17,486 nucleotides of DNA from an uncultured Clostridia bacterium. Lineage in GTDB: Bacteria > Bacillota > Clostridia > Oscillospirales > Oscillospiraceae. The translations under genes were made by a program, and so were the position numbers. Positions 5,887 through 13,653 of the stretch are shown piece after piece (position 1 is the stretch's first letter; the number at the start of each line of letters is the position of its first letter). The notes below the pieces were generated by a model. That model was not told where the DNA came from, made no database searches, and worked only from the letters and a program-made list of their open reading frames with translations. Where the stretch lies: the NCBI GenBank assembly GCA_937894515.1, contig CALCRH010000304.1, forward strand, positions 1 through 17,486, read 5' to 3'.

Positions 5887-8688
5887 ATGGAATACAAACA
5901 GACACTGAATATGCCCAAGAGCGGCTTTCCCATGCGGGCGGGTCTGCCCATGCGCGAGCCGGATATGCTCAAGCACTGGCAGGAGATCGACCTGTATAAC
6001 GAGCTGCTGAAGAAGAACGAGGGCAAGCCCCTGTTCAACCTGCACGACGGCCCTCCGTTTAGTAACGGCAACATCCACATGGGTCACGCGCTGAACAAGG
6101 CCATCAAGGACTTTATCACCCGCAGCTACGCCATGCGGGGCTATTACACCCCCTATATTCCCGGCTGGGATAACCACGGTATGCCCATCGAGAGCGCCAT
6201 CATCAAGGAGCAGAAGCTCAACCACAAGGCCATGAGCGTGGCGGACTTCCGCAGTGCCTGCCACGATTACGCCCAGAAGTACGTGGAGCTCCAGAGCAAG
6301 GGCTTCCAGCGCATGGGCGTGGTAGGTGACTGGGAACACCCCTACTGCACCATGGACAAGACCTTTGAGGCCGAGGAGGTTAAGGTCTTTGGTGAGATGT
6401 ATAAGAAAGGCTACATCTACAAGGGCCTGAAGCCCGTGTACTGGTGCTACCACGATGAGACCGCTTTGGCTGAGGCGGAGATCGAGTACAAGGACGACCC
6501 CTGCACCACCGTGTACGTCAAGTTCCCGGTGTGTGACGATCTGGGCAAGCTGAGCCATCTGGATCTTTCCAAGCTGAACTTCGTCATCTGGACCACTACC
6601 ATCTGGACGCTGCCCGGCAACCTGGCCATCGCCCTGCACCCCGATGAGAGCTATGCCATCGTCAAGCCCGATTACAGCGATGAGATGTATATCATGGCGG
6701 AAGCGCTGGTGGAAAAGGTCATGGGCATCGGCCAGTTCACCGGCTACAAGATCCTCGAAACCCACCCCGGCTCTTTCTACGAAAATATGCTGGCCCAGCA
6801 CCCCTTCCTGCCCAAGACCTCCCGTCTGCTGCTGGCGGATTACGTCACCATGGACAGCGGTACCGGCTGTGTCCACACCGCGCCCGGCTTCGGTGCAGAC
6901 GACTATCTGACCTGTCTGCGCTACGGCATGGATATGGTGGTGCCTGTCAACGATCAGGGCCGCCATACCGACTATGCAGGCAAGTATGCCGGTATGCTGG
7001 TGGAGGAATCCAACCCCGTTATTCTGAACGATATGAAGGAAGCCGGCAGCCTGTTTGCCTCTGAGGAGATCGTCCATAGCTATCCCCACTGCTGGCGCTG
7101 CAAGCACCCCATCATCTTCCGCGCTACCCCCCAGTGGTTCTGCTCCGTGGACTCCTTTAAGGACGCAGCTACCGCCGCCTGCGAGGACGTACGCTGGCTG
7201 CCCGGCTGGGGCATTGACCGCATGAGGAGCATGATCACCGAGCGTACCGACTGGTGCATCTCCCGTCAGCGCCGTTGGGGTCTGCCCATTCCCGTGTTCT
7301 ACTGCAAGAAGTGCGGCAAGCCCGTGTGCAACGATGATACCATCAAGACCGTGGCTGACATCTTTGAAAAGAAGGGTTCCAACGCCTGGTTCGATATGGA
7401 AGCCGAAGACCTGCTGCCCAAGGGCTACACCTGCCCCCTGTGCGGCGGTACAGACGGTTTCGAGAAAGAGACCGATACGCTGGACGGCTGGTTCGACTCC
7501 GGCTCCACCCACTTCTGCACCATGGAACGTGACCAGCACTTCTGGCCCTCCACCGTGTACTTTGAGGGTCTGGATCAGTACCGCGGTTGGTTCCAGTCCT
7601 CGTTGCTGGTGGCCGTTGGCGCATTGGGCCGGGGCGCTCCGTTCAAAGAGTGCATCACCCACGGCTGGACCGTGGACGGTCAGGGCCGCGCCATGCACAA
7701 GTCTCTGGGCAACGGCATGGATCCCAATGAGATCATCAGCAAATACGGCGCGGATCTGCTGCGTCTGTGGGCGGGCAGTGCTGACTACCATGTGGATGTC
7801 CGCTGCTCTGACGAGATCTTCAAGCAGCTGAGCCAGAACTATCTGAAATTCCGCAACACCAGCAAATTCTGCCTGGACAACCTCAGTGACTTCGATCCCA
7901 ACCAGCTGGTGAAGCCTGCCGATATGCTGGAGCTGGATAAGTGGGCCATCAGCCGCCTGAACGATCTGCTGACCAAGTGCTATGGCTACTACGACAATTA
8001 CGAGTACCACAACATCAGCCACGCCATCAACGATTTCTGCGTGCTGGATTTGAGTTCTTTCTACTTCGACATCCTCAAGGATCGTCTGTACTGCGATGAA
8101 AAGGACGGTCTCAGCCGCCGCAGCGCCCAGACCGCCCTGTTCCTGATCCTGGATGCCATGACCCGTCTGTTCGCTCCCATTCTGGCCTTCACCTGCGACG
8201 AGATCTGGCTGGCAATGCCCCACCGCGCCGGCGATGACGAACGCAATGTGCTGCTGAACCAGATGGTGCAGCCCTATACCGACTACGCTCTGGGCGAGGA
8301 CGAAATGGCCAAATGGGCGCTGATCGCCAAGCTCCGCACCGATGTGAACATTGTGCTGGAGGCCGCCCGTAACGATAAGCGCATCGGTAAGTCTCTGGAA
8401 GCGCAGGTCACCCTGTACGCCGAGGACGAGGAGAACGCCGCCATTCTGGAGCAGTTCAAGGGCATGGATCTCCACGACCTGCTGCTGGTCTCCGACTGCC
8501 GTATCGGCAGCGGCAAGCCCGATGCCGCCAACTTCAGCGAAACCTTTAACGGCCTGACCGTGGAGGTCAACGAAGCTCCCGGCACCAAGTGCCCCCGGTG
8601 CTGGAAGCACTCCACTCAGGCAAATGCCGAGGATCTGTGTCCGAGATGCGCCGCTGTGGTGGCGAAGATCCCTCAGATCGCCGAATAA
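5887..8688 (+). CDS. ileS: Isoleucyl-tRNA synthetase
   Basis: Class Ia aminoacyl-tRNA synthetase that charges tRNA-Ile and hydrolyses mischarged Val-tRNA in its CP1 editing domain. The 933-residue length is normal for the bacterial type. Visible motifs: PPFSNGNIHMGHAL with the HIGH-equivalent HMGH at 64-67; editing-domain segments TTTIWTLPGNLAIALHP and TGCVHTAPGFGADDY; an internal CKKCGKPVC / CPLCGG pair; and the signature loop GRAMHKSLGN at 600-609, where AMHKS stands in place of KMSKS. A C-terminal zinc finger has Cys902, 905, 918 and 921 (CPRCW...CPRC). The start follows AAGGAGAG at 5873-5880. Controlled by the upstream T-box; ends at its own terminator (8701-8731). The KMSKS variant is probably lineage-typical rather than a defect, because Lys605-Ser606 are kept. 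Confidence 0.97.
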   Translation: MEYKQTLNMPKSGFPMRAGLPMREPDMLKHWQEIDLYNELLKKNEGKPLFNLHDGPPFSNGNIHMGHALNKAIKDFITRSYAMRGYYTPYIPGWDNHGMPIESAIIKEQKLNHKAMSVADFRSACHDYAQKYVELQSKGFQRMGVVGDWEHPYCTMDKTFEAEEVKVFGEMYKKGYIYKGLKPVYWCYHDETALAEAEIEYKDDPCTTVYVKFPVCDDLGKLSHLDLSKLNFVIWTTTIWTLPGNLAIALHPDESYAIVKPDYSDEMYIMAEALVEKVMGIGQFTGYKILETHPGSFYENMLAQHPFLPKTSRLLLADYVTMDSGTGCVHTAPGFGADDYLTCLRYGMDMVVPVNDQGRHTDYAGKYAGMLVEESNPVILNDMKEAGSLFASEEIVHSYPHCWRCKHPIIFRATPQWFCSVDSFKDAATAACEDVRWLPGWGIDRMRSMITERTDWCISRQRRWGLPIPVFYCKKCGKPVCNDDTIKTVADIFEKKGSNAWFDMEAEDLLPKGYTCPLCGGTDGFEKETDTLDGWFDSGSTHFCTMERDQHFWPSTVYFEGLDQYRGWFQSSLLVAVGALGRGAPFKECITHGWTVDGQGRAMHKSLGNGMDPNEIISKYGADLLRLWAGSADYHVDVRCSDEIFKQLSQNYLKFRNTSKFCLDNLSDFDPNQLVKPADMLELDKWAISRLNDLLTKCYGYYDNYEYHNISHAINDFCVLDLSSFYFDILKDRLYCDEKDGLSRRSAQTALFLILDAMTRLFAPILAFTCDEIWLAMPHRAGDDERNVLLNQMVQPYTDYALGEDEMAKWALIAKLRTDVNIVLEAARNDKRIGKSLEAQVTLYAEDEENAAILEQFKGMDLHDLLLVSDCRIGSGKPDAANFSETFNGLTVEVNEAPGTKCPRCWKHSTQANAEDLCPRCAAVVAKIPQIAE

Positions 8689-8700
8689 ACCTCAATTCCC

Positions 8701-8731
8701 AAAGATGCGAGCCTTTCGGCTCGCATCTTTT
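8701..8731 (+). terminator. Intrinsic terminator of ileS
   Basis: A 13-bp perfect stem, AAAGATGCGAGCC (8701-8713) with GGCTCGCATCTTT (8718-8730), and a TTTC loop, ending in a short T-run. It begins 13 bases after the ileS stop codon. Confidence 0.9.
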
Positions 8732-8732
8732 C

Positions 8733-8758
8733 GTAGGGCGTGACCTATGTGTCCCGCC
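8733..8758 (+). repeat. GTAGGG palindromic repeat, short variant
   Basis: GTAGGGCGTGAC...GTGTCCCGCC directly follows the ileS terminator. It belongs to the same repeat family but has only three G after GTA and a different stem; its closest relative in the window is at 10728-10754. Confidence 0.7.
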
Positions 8759-8834
8759 GCTCGTTTTTCATTTTTGCTAACCTTATTCATTTTATCATTA
8801 GTCGCCCTTATCCCTTGGTATTAGGGATTTCTAT

Positions 8835-8862
8835 TTGTCACCGCTTTTTTCTGTGATATACT
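8835..8862 (+). promoter_or_regulatory. Promoter of the CofE-like gene, with flanking inverted repeats
   Basis: TTGTCA (8835-8840), 16 bases, then TATACT (8857-8862) preceded by TG (8854-8855), so the -10 is extended. Two inverted repeats are nearby: ATCCCT/AGGGAT (8810-8815 with 8823-8828), just upstream of the -35, and CCTTGGT/ACCAAGG (8813-8819 with 8864-8870), which brackets the whole promoter. The latter could be a split operator, but no regulator is identifiable. Confidence 0.75.
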
Positions 8863-8910
8863 AACCAAGGTTGTGTTTGAATCAAATCCCCATAAAAGGA
8901 GACTTACAAT

Positions 8911-10110
8911 ATGAGCAGAACGTTAGGTACTGTCGCCCGTGGTGTTCGCGCCCCCATCTTCCGTCAGGGTGACGACGTGGTAGCAATCACCGTAGAAACC
9001 GTGCTGAATGCTATCCGCGAAAACGGCATCGAGCCCCACGACAAGGACGTGGTGGCCATCACCGAATCCGTGGTTGCCCGCTGTCAGGGCAACTACGCCA
9101 CCGTGGCGCAGATCAGCAAGGATGTGCGGGAAAAGACCGGCGGCAAGACCGTGGGCGTTACCTTCCCCATTTTGAGCCGCAACCGCTTCTCCCTGCTTCT
9201 CAAAGGCATCGCCGGCGGCTGCGAAAAAGTCGTTCTCATGCTGTCCTATCCCTCTGACGAGGTGGGTAACCATCTGGTGAGCCTTGACGCACTGGACGAA
9301 GCCGGTATCGACCCGTGGCACGATGTGCTGGATCTCAAAAAGTTCCGCGCCATTTTCGGCGAGGTCATCCACCCCTTCACCGGTGTGGACTATGTGTCTT
9401 TCTATCAGGAGCTGATCGAGTCCATGGGTGCCAAGGCGGAAATCGTCTTTGCCAACCGAGTCCAGACCGTTCTGGACTATACCGATACCGTTATCTGTGC
9501 TGACATCCACAGCCGCGCACGCAGCAAGCGTCTGCTGAAAAAGGCCGGCGCCAAAGTGGTGCTGGGTCTGGACGATCTGCTGACCGCTTCCCTGGACGGC
9601 AGCGGCTATAACGAGCAGTACGGCCTGCTGGGCAGCAACAAAGCTGACGAGGAGCGCATCAAGCTGTTCCCCCGTGACGCCATGACCGTAGCCGAGGGCA
9701 TCAGCCGCGGCCTGTCCGATGCCACCGGCAAGCATATCGAGGCCATGGTCTACGGAGACGGCGCGTTCAAAGACCCCGTCGGCAAGATCTGGGAGCTGGC
9801 GGATCCCGTGGTGTCTCCCGGCTATACTGACGGTCTGATCGGTACCCCCAACGAGCTGAAGCTGAAATATCTGGCTGACAAGGAATTTGCCGAGCTGAAC
9901 GGTGCCGAGCTGCAAAAGGCCATCTCCGAGAAGATCAAGGCAAAGGACGCCAAGGTCTCTCTGGTGGGCAACATGGTCTCCGAGGGCACCACCCCCCGCA
10001 ACCTGACCGACCTGATCGGCTCTTTGTGCGACCTCACGAGCGGCAGCGGTGACAAGGGCACCCCCATCATCTACGTACAGGGCTATTTCGACAACTACAC
10101 CAACGAATAA
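8911..10110 (+). CDS. Coenzyme F420-0:L-glutamate ligase (CofE) family protein
   Basis: CofE adds gamma-linked glutamates to F420-0 using GTP. The 399-residue protein shows the family's N-terminal pattern GVRAP (11-15), DKDVVAITESVVARCQGN (44-61) and TFPILSRNRFSLLLKGIA (84-101), and a later metal-site-like VYGDGAFKDPVGKIWE. It is longer than archaeal CofE (about 250 residues). No other F420 gene (cofC, cofD, fbiC) is in the window, and Clostridia of this kind are not known to make F420, so the substrate is probably different. The start follows AAAGGAG at about 8895-8901. It is monocistronic, with its own promoter and terminator. Family membership is likely; function is open. A protein or metabolite gamma-glutamyl ligase is a guess from the family chemistry. 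Confidence 0.72.
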   Translation: MSRTLGTVARGVRAPIFRQGDDVVAITVETVLNAIRENGIEPHDKDVVAITESVVARCQGNYATVAQISKDVREKTGGKTVGVTFPILSRNRFSLLLKGIAGGCEKVVLMLSYPSDEVGNHLVSLDALDEAGIDPWHDVLDLKKFRAIFGEVIHPFTGVDYVSFYQELIESMGAKAEIVFANRVQTVLDYTDTVICADIHSRARSKRLLKKAGAKVVLGLDDLLTASLDGSGYNEQYGLLGSNKADEERIKLFPRDAMTVAEGISRGLSDATGKHIEAMVYGDGAFKDPVGKIWELADPVVSPGYTDGLIGTPNELKLKYLADKEFAELNGAELQKAISEKIKAKDAKVSLVGNMVSEGTTPRNLTDLIGSLCDLTSGSGDKGTPIIYVQGYFDNYTNE

Positions 10111-10120
10111 ACAACAAAAA

Positions 10121-10151
10121 CGGCACCCAGCAGGGTGCCGCTTTTTATTTT
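10121..10151. terminator. Bidirectional terminator between the CofE-like gene and the DUF4358-like gene
   Basis: CGGCACCC (10121-10128), an AGCA loop and GGGTGCCG (10133-10140) form an 8-bp perfect stem. On the plus strand CTTTTTATTTT follows; on the minus strand TTTTTGTTGTTT follows. It lies between two converging genes and can end both transcripts. Confidence 0.9.
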
Positions 10152-10624
10152 CAAAACTCCGCCTTAAATGCCGCAGGCTTTTCCATACCCTCCGGCAGCA
10201 CGGACAGCACCACATAATTCCCGTTGACGTATACCGCCGCGCCGGCTTTCCAGCCGGCGGCGTTGTCGGGATAGCTGGTGTCGTTCACGATGGTGTCGAT
10301 ACGACCCTGCAAAACGGCTTTCACCTTGTCCACGTCGGCGCTGTTCTCCACCTCCGCCATGACCACCTCATAGCTGGCGCCCATGACCGGCGGGAAATAG
10401 GCCACAAGCTGCTTGCAGGCAATACTGTCCAAGTCAGGGTAAACCATCTTGATCTCCCCCTCAGCGGCAGGGAAAAACACAAGCTCACTGTTTTCCGTGA
10501 CGGAATTGACCGCTTCCTCGCAGACCTTGGCCAAGTCCACATTGGCTTCGGTGTCTTTCTTGCCGCAGCCCACCAGCGCCACGGTCAGCACCAGCGCCAA
10601 AATCAGGCAAATTGTTCTTTTCAT
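10151..10624 (-). CDS. DUF4358-like lipoprotein
   Basis: A 157-residue predicted lipoprotein. MKRTICLILALVLTVALVGC gives a short basic n-region, a hydrophobic core and the lipobox LVGC with the lipidated Cys at residue 20. The mature part has the pattern of DUF4358 proteins of Clostridia: a central ADVDKVKAVLQGRIDTI segment, then a C-terminal VYVNGNYVVLSVLP strand. The start at 10624 is set by AAGGAGGAG upstream; an in-frame ATG further upstream (10699) would bury the signal peptide, so it is rejected. The ATG overlaps the stop of the 29-residue peptide gene (ATGA), so translation is coupled. Last gene of the ABC operon; likely anchored outside the membrane near the permease. The domain name is from pattern memory and needs a profile search. 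Confidence 0.75.
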   Translation of the reverse strand: MKRTICLILALVLTVALVGCGKKDTEANVDLAKVCEEAVNSVTENSELVFFPAAEGEIKMVYPDLDSIACKQLVAYFPPVMGASYEVVMAEVENSADVDKVKAVLQGRIDTIVNDTSYPDNAAGWKAGAAVYVNGNYVVLSVLPEGMEKPAAFKAEF

Positions 10625-10710
10625 AAATGCTCCTCCTTGTTCTTCCGGCACATTAGCAAAACCGCGATAGCCGATACGATAACACCAATGATCGCGCATA
10701 CTTTTTTCAT
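10621..10710 (-). CDS. 29-residue single-pass membrane micro-protein
   Basis: The open frame encodes MKKVCAIIGVIVSAIAV followed by LLMCRKNKEEHL: two N-terminal Lys, one hydrophobic helix (about residues 4-20) and a charged, Lys/Glu-rich tail. Support for it being translated: a good ribosome binding site, AAGGAG, about seven bases upstream of the ATG at 10710, and a four-base ATGA overlap with the start of the following lipoprotein gene. The topology suggests an inner-membrane peptide with its tail in the cytoplasm or outside. It has two Cys (5 and 21) but no lipobox. It could be a small subunit of the ABC transporter or a leader peptide that couples translation of the lipoprotein. No family recognised. 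Confidence 0.7.
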   Translation of the reverse strand: MKKVCAIIGVIVSAIAVLLMCRKNKEEHL

Positions 10711-10727
10711 GTTGTTTCTCCTTTTCC

Positions 10728-10788
10728 GTAGGGCGGGACCCATGTGTCCCGCCGTTTGCTTCGTAGGGGCGACTCTTGCGGTCGCCTG
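10728..10788 (+). repeat. Two GTAGGG(G) palindromic repeats between permease and micro-protein genes
   Basis: Elements at 10728-10754 (short variant with stem CGGGAC...GTCCCG) and 10763-10788 (stem GGCGAC...GTCGCC, loop with one change from the copies at 13485 and 13515), in the same orientation with an eight-base spacer. They lie inside the transcribed ABC operon, where they would form hairpins in its mRNA between the permease stop and the micro-protein ribosome binding site. Confidence 0.83.
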
Positions 10789-10792
10789 TTTT

Positions 10793-12568
10793 TCATTCTT
10801 CGCTTTCCGCGTCAGCCGTTTCAAACTCAACGTACTCCTGCAAAAGCTGATACGTTTCGGCAAAACCGCGGTTCAGTTCGCCCAGATAAACGGTAACTCC
10901 GTCGTCCATATCCAGCTGGATCTCGCAGCCCAGATAGTTGCTGTTGGAATCCAGCACGTTCCGGTCGGGCAGATTCTCGATGTCGTACAAAATCGCCTGC
11001 CGCAGAGCTTCTGCCTGCTTCTCGGTGATCTGGAGCTGATCGCCCATGTCCCAGAGATAGATATAACCGCCGATAGCTTTTGTCGTATTCAGCGAATCAT
11101 ACCCGCCGTGAAGATAATTCTCCCTCTTGGCAATGTCGGTGTTGATGAGTCGGTTGACCACCTCGACCGTTTCGTCCCCCTCATACAGCGGCACAGTATA
11201 CGCCCGGTTGACGTGGCTGCCGTTTTTCAGGGTGTATTCCATCTGGATCCACAGATCATAGTAGTACCCGGCCTCATCTGCCGGACCGGTCGGCGCTTTC
11301 AGATCCTTGTTCTCCAGACACACGCGGTGCACATCCCGCACCTTTTCGATAAATGCAGGGTCGCTGCTGCTTACGCCGCCCAGCTCGTAGCCCATCACGT
11401 AGACGCTCTCCACGTCCTCTGTCTCCGGAATACGTTTTTCATAGCCGAACAGGTCTGCCTTCATTACGGCGAACAGACCGATGATCACCGCAAACAGGGC
11501 GGCAAGTCCGATCCACGTCCGCTTGTCGAAAATTTTGAAGCGCTTGCGCATCAGCATCTCCACGGCGCAGTACACCACGAAACCCATGATGAGCTGGCAC
11601 ACCAGCAGGAAAAGTTCCGAGCCGGTGTCATTCCCCAGCTCCAGAATCACATAGAAACCAAAACCCAAACCGATGCCGCCGGCAATGGAGATGACGTAGC
11701 GGACGATGGGCTTGAGCCACCGGAACACGATGGCGTCTCCGGCGGTCTCGCTGTGCCGCAGGCGGTAGAACAGCCAGCCCAAAGCCAGCATAGCAATGCC
11801 CACCACCACATAGACGGCGGTCACCTTCACCGCGCCCATGTCCAGCTCTCTCACCCCATAGCTCCACTCATCGTGGTACTTAGACGGCATATTGGCAAAG
11901 CGCACACAGATGTGGTACAGCGGGGTCAGCCACCGCTCTGCCGCCGTAAAATCGGTGCGCATGGAGTAGCCGTAGTAGAACACCTCCCCCATGCCGGAGA
12001 TCAGCAGGGAGTAGACCTTTACCATGAAGTTCACGCCCAGAAAGATCACGGGGATCCCCAGCGTCCAGCCGGTAACGGACGCACACAGCGCGGCAAAGGC
12101 AAAGAAGAAGAACACCAGCAGCTCCGAAATCACCCACCACCACAGCAGGGATTTCCACTCCACCGCACCGAGCCGCAGCTCCATTAACGCAGACACCAGC
12201 ATTACCAGCACGTTTCCGGCGGTCGCCATCAGCATTCCCGCGCCGAAGTGGGTAAAATACTGGTTGGTACGGCTGATGGGCAGCGAGTGCATCAGTCCCA
12301 CGGAATTGCTTTTCATCAGATAGCCGTATAATGTCATGGCAAGGATCACGCCCATCGCGGCGGCGGATACCGCAGCAGCGATCATACCGCCATAGATATA
12401 GTCGGCAAAAATCACCTTCATCGGCGTTCCCTCCGCCCAGCGGGCGTTGTTCCACAGCCCCACGGGCAGCCCCAGCATCCACAAAAACGTATAGCAGAAA
12501 AAGACGGGCCAGTAACGGCGCAGATCGCTGCGCAGCAGCGCCTTACAGGACGATGTCGCGTACCGCAT
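10793..12568 (-). CDS. ABC transporter permease with large C-terminal extracytoplasmic domain
   Basis: The 591-residue membrane subunit partners the ATPase encoded just upstream. About nine hydrophobic segments are visible (roughly 20-38, 60-82, 108-129, 143-163, 168-190, 249-268, 290-310, 317-338 and 352-369), followed by a soluble domain of about 220 residues (371-591) rich in Asp, Glu and Tyr. With the basic N-terminus (RSDLRRYW) inside and an odd number of helices, that domain should face outside. The start at 12568 is chosen over the ATG at 12589 because GGGAGGTG lies eight bases before it; this makes a 26-base overlap with the ATPase gene. The segment GLMHSLPISRTNQYF at 91-105 is the common loop of bacitracin/lantibiotic-type permeases. 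Substrate unknown; export or target protection from envelope-active agents is inferred from the regulator type. Confidence 0.85.
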   Translation of the reverse strand: MRYATSSCKALLRSDLRRYWPVFFCYTFLWMLGLPVGLWNNARWAEGTPMKVIFADYIYGGMIAAAVSAAAMGVILAMTLYGYLMKSNSVGLMHSLPISRTNQYFTHFGAGMLMATAGNVLVMLVSALMELRLGAVEWKSLLWWWVISELLVFFFFAFAALCASVTGWTLGIPVIFLGVNFMVKVYSLLISGMGEVFYYGYSMRTDFTAAERWLTPLYHICVRFANMPSKYHDEWSYGVRELDMGAVKVTAVYVVVGIAMLALGWLFYRLRHSETAGDAIVFRWLKPIVRYVISIAGGIGLGFGFYVILELGNDTGSELFLLVCQLIMGFVVYCAVEMLMRKRFKIFDKRTWIGLAALFAVIIGLFAVMKADLFGYEKRIPETEDVESVYVMGYELGGVSSSDPAFIEKVRDVHRVCLENKDLKAPTGPADEAGYYYDLWIQMEYTLKNGSHVNRAYTVPLYEGDETVEVVNRLINTDIAKRENYLHGGYDSLNTTKAIGGYIYLWDMGDQLQITEKQAEALRQAILYDIENLPDRNVLDSNSNYLGCEIQLDMDDGVTVYLGELNRGFAETYQLLQEYVEFETADAESEE

Positions 12569-13439
12569 AGTCAGCACCTCCCAATTCATAGATAAAGATC
12601 TCCTCCAACGTCAGAGGAATGGCCTCCATCAAAAGCGGCATGGTCACGGACATCTGTGCCGTGATCTCCTCCCGCTTGCCCCGGAGGATATAGGTATACA
12701 CCCGTCCCACATGGGACTTGTGCAGAATGTGGAGCCCTGCGGGCAGCTCCGGCTCCTCGCCGCTGTACGCCACCTGCAACTTCACGGTGTTGTCCTGCAG
12801 GTCGGACAGGCTCCGCTCCAGCAGCACCTTGCCCTGGTTCAGAATGCCCACGTGATCGCACACGTCCTCCAGCTCCCGCAGGTTGTGGCTGGACACCAGC
12901 ACCGTGGTGCCCCGATCCGCCACGTCGCCCAAAAGCAGGCTCCATACCTGACGGCGCATCACCGGGTCAAGACCGTCCACCGGTTCGTCCAGAATGAGAT
13001 ATTCCGGCATACAGCACATGGTCAGCCAGAAGGCCGCCTGCTTCTGCATACCCTTGCTCATCCGGCGAATCATCTGCCTGTCGTTCAGGGGAAAGACCTC
13101 TTTCATCTTCTCATAGCGCTCCCAATTAAATGTGGGATACATTCCCGCGTACAGCTTGGCCATCTCGGCGATAGACGCCTGAGGGAAATAGTACCAGTCG
13201 TCTGGGATCACCGCCATCCGGCGCTTCACGTCCGGATTTTCATAGATCGGCTTGCCCTCTAACAGCAGCTCGCCCTCATCGGGGCGGTACACGCCGGTAA
13301 AATGCCGGATGATGGTGGACTTGCCCGCCCCGTTGGGACCCACCAGACCGTAGACCGCGCCCTTGGGCACTGTCATGGTCAAATTGTCCAGCGCCCGAAA
13401 GCCGTCAAAGCTCTTGACGACATTTTTTGCTTCTAACAT
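12543..13439 (-). CDS. ABC transporter ATP-binding protein, YtrB-like
   Basis: Nucleotide-binding subunit of 298 residues. Walker A GPNGAGKST at 34-42; Walker B YLILDEP at 147-153 with the D-loop GLDP; the switch His in LVSSHNLREL at 185. The signature motif is MSKGMQKQ (127-134) instead of LSGGQ, a form common in the YtrB and BcrA type exporters. YFPQASIAEMAKLYAGMYPTFNWERY after the Q-loop region is also typical of that group. The C-terminal 90 residues form an accessory domain. The initiation site is poor (AAAGGA about 14 bases upstream of ATG 13439), so its translation may depend on the upstream gene. The 3' end overlaps the permease start by 26 bases, indicating strict co-expression. Confidence 0.92.
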   Translation of the reverse strand: MLEAKNVVKSFDGFRALDNLTMTVPKGAVYGLVGPNGAGKSTIIRHFTGVYRPDEGELLLEGKPIYENPDVKRRMAVIPDDWYYFPQASIAEMAKLYAGMYPTFNWERYEKMKEVFPLNDRQMIRRMSKGMQKQAAFWLTMCCMPEYLILDEPVDGLDPVMRRQVWSLLLGDVADRGTTVLVSSHNLRELEDVCDHVGILNQGKVLLERSLSDLQDNTVKLQVAYSGEEPELPAGLHILHKSHVGRVYTYILRGKREEITAQMSVTMPLLMEAIPLTLEEIFIYELGGADYAVRDIVL

Positions 13440-13484
13440 GGTTTTACGACCATTCCTTTCTCTTTATTTTTGCGTTACTTCTTC

Positions 13485-13542
13485 GTAGGGGCGACCCTTG
13501 CGGTCGCCCGCCTTGTAGGGGCGACCCTTGCGGTCGCCCGCC
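13485..13542 (+). repeat. Two identical tandem GTAGGGG palindromic repeats
   Basis: Identical 28-base elements at 13485-13512 and 13515-13542, separated by two bases. Each has the stem GGGCGAC/GTCGCCC with the loop CCTTGCG. They lie between the GntR and ATPase genes, inside the operon transcript. Confidence 0.9.
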
Positions 13543-13607
13543 AAAGCCTTCCCCTTGAGGGTGATCCCCCCGGCGGGGGAAATGTCCGCGAAGCGGACAA
13601 AGGGGGC
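13543..13607. repeat. Second repeat type: multi-hairpin element adjoining the tandem repeats
   Basis: A GC-rich block with three nested palindromes: CCTTCCCCTTGAGG near 13547-13560, TCCCCC/GGGGGA (13565-13570 with 13575-13580) and GTCCGC/GCGGAC (13584-13589 with 13593-13598). On the minus strand it begins GCCCCCTTTGTCCGC. It resembles a separate dispersed intergenic repeat seen widely in Oscillospiraceae-type genomes (from memory), and only one copy is in this window. It directly abuts the GTAGGGG tandem. Confidence 0.6.
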
Positions 13608-13653
13608 AAAAGGTGTCATTCCGATTCATCGGCAAATTCCAATTTTTCACTCT

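Noticed and set aside
5866..8610. Very long open frame (914 codons) on the minus strand
   Set aside because: It mirrors ileS, which is unmistakable on the plus strand. Long antisense frames arise from the GC-rich third codon positions; no ribosome binding site or domain pattern is visible.
8923..10215. 430-codon minus-strand frame
   Set aside because: Antisense to the CofE-like gene, which has a good promoter, ribosome binding site and terminator.
10625..10699. Upstream ATG for the lipoprotein gene
   Set aside because: It would put 25 residues before the signal peptide and lacks a ribosome binding site, whereas AAGGAGGAG stands before 10624.
10049..12187. 712-codon plus-strand frame
   Set aside because: It is antisense to the lipoprotein and permease genes and includes repeat translations (VGATLAVA); no start signal.
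12569..12589. Upstream ATG for the permease gene
   Set aside because: The GGGAGGTG ribosome binding site lies inside this interval and points to the ATG at 12568.
13485..13542. Possible CRISPR array
   Set aside because: Only two copies with a two-base spacer, and the units are palindromes dispersed elsewhere without spacers of 30 bases; no cas gene.
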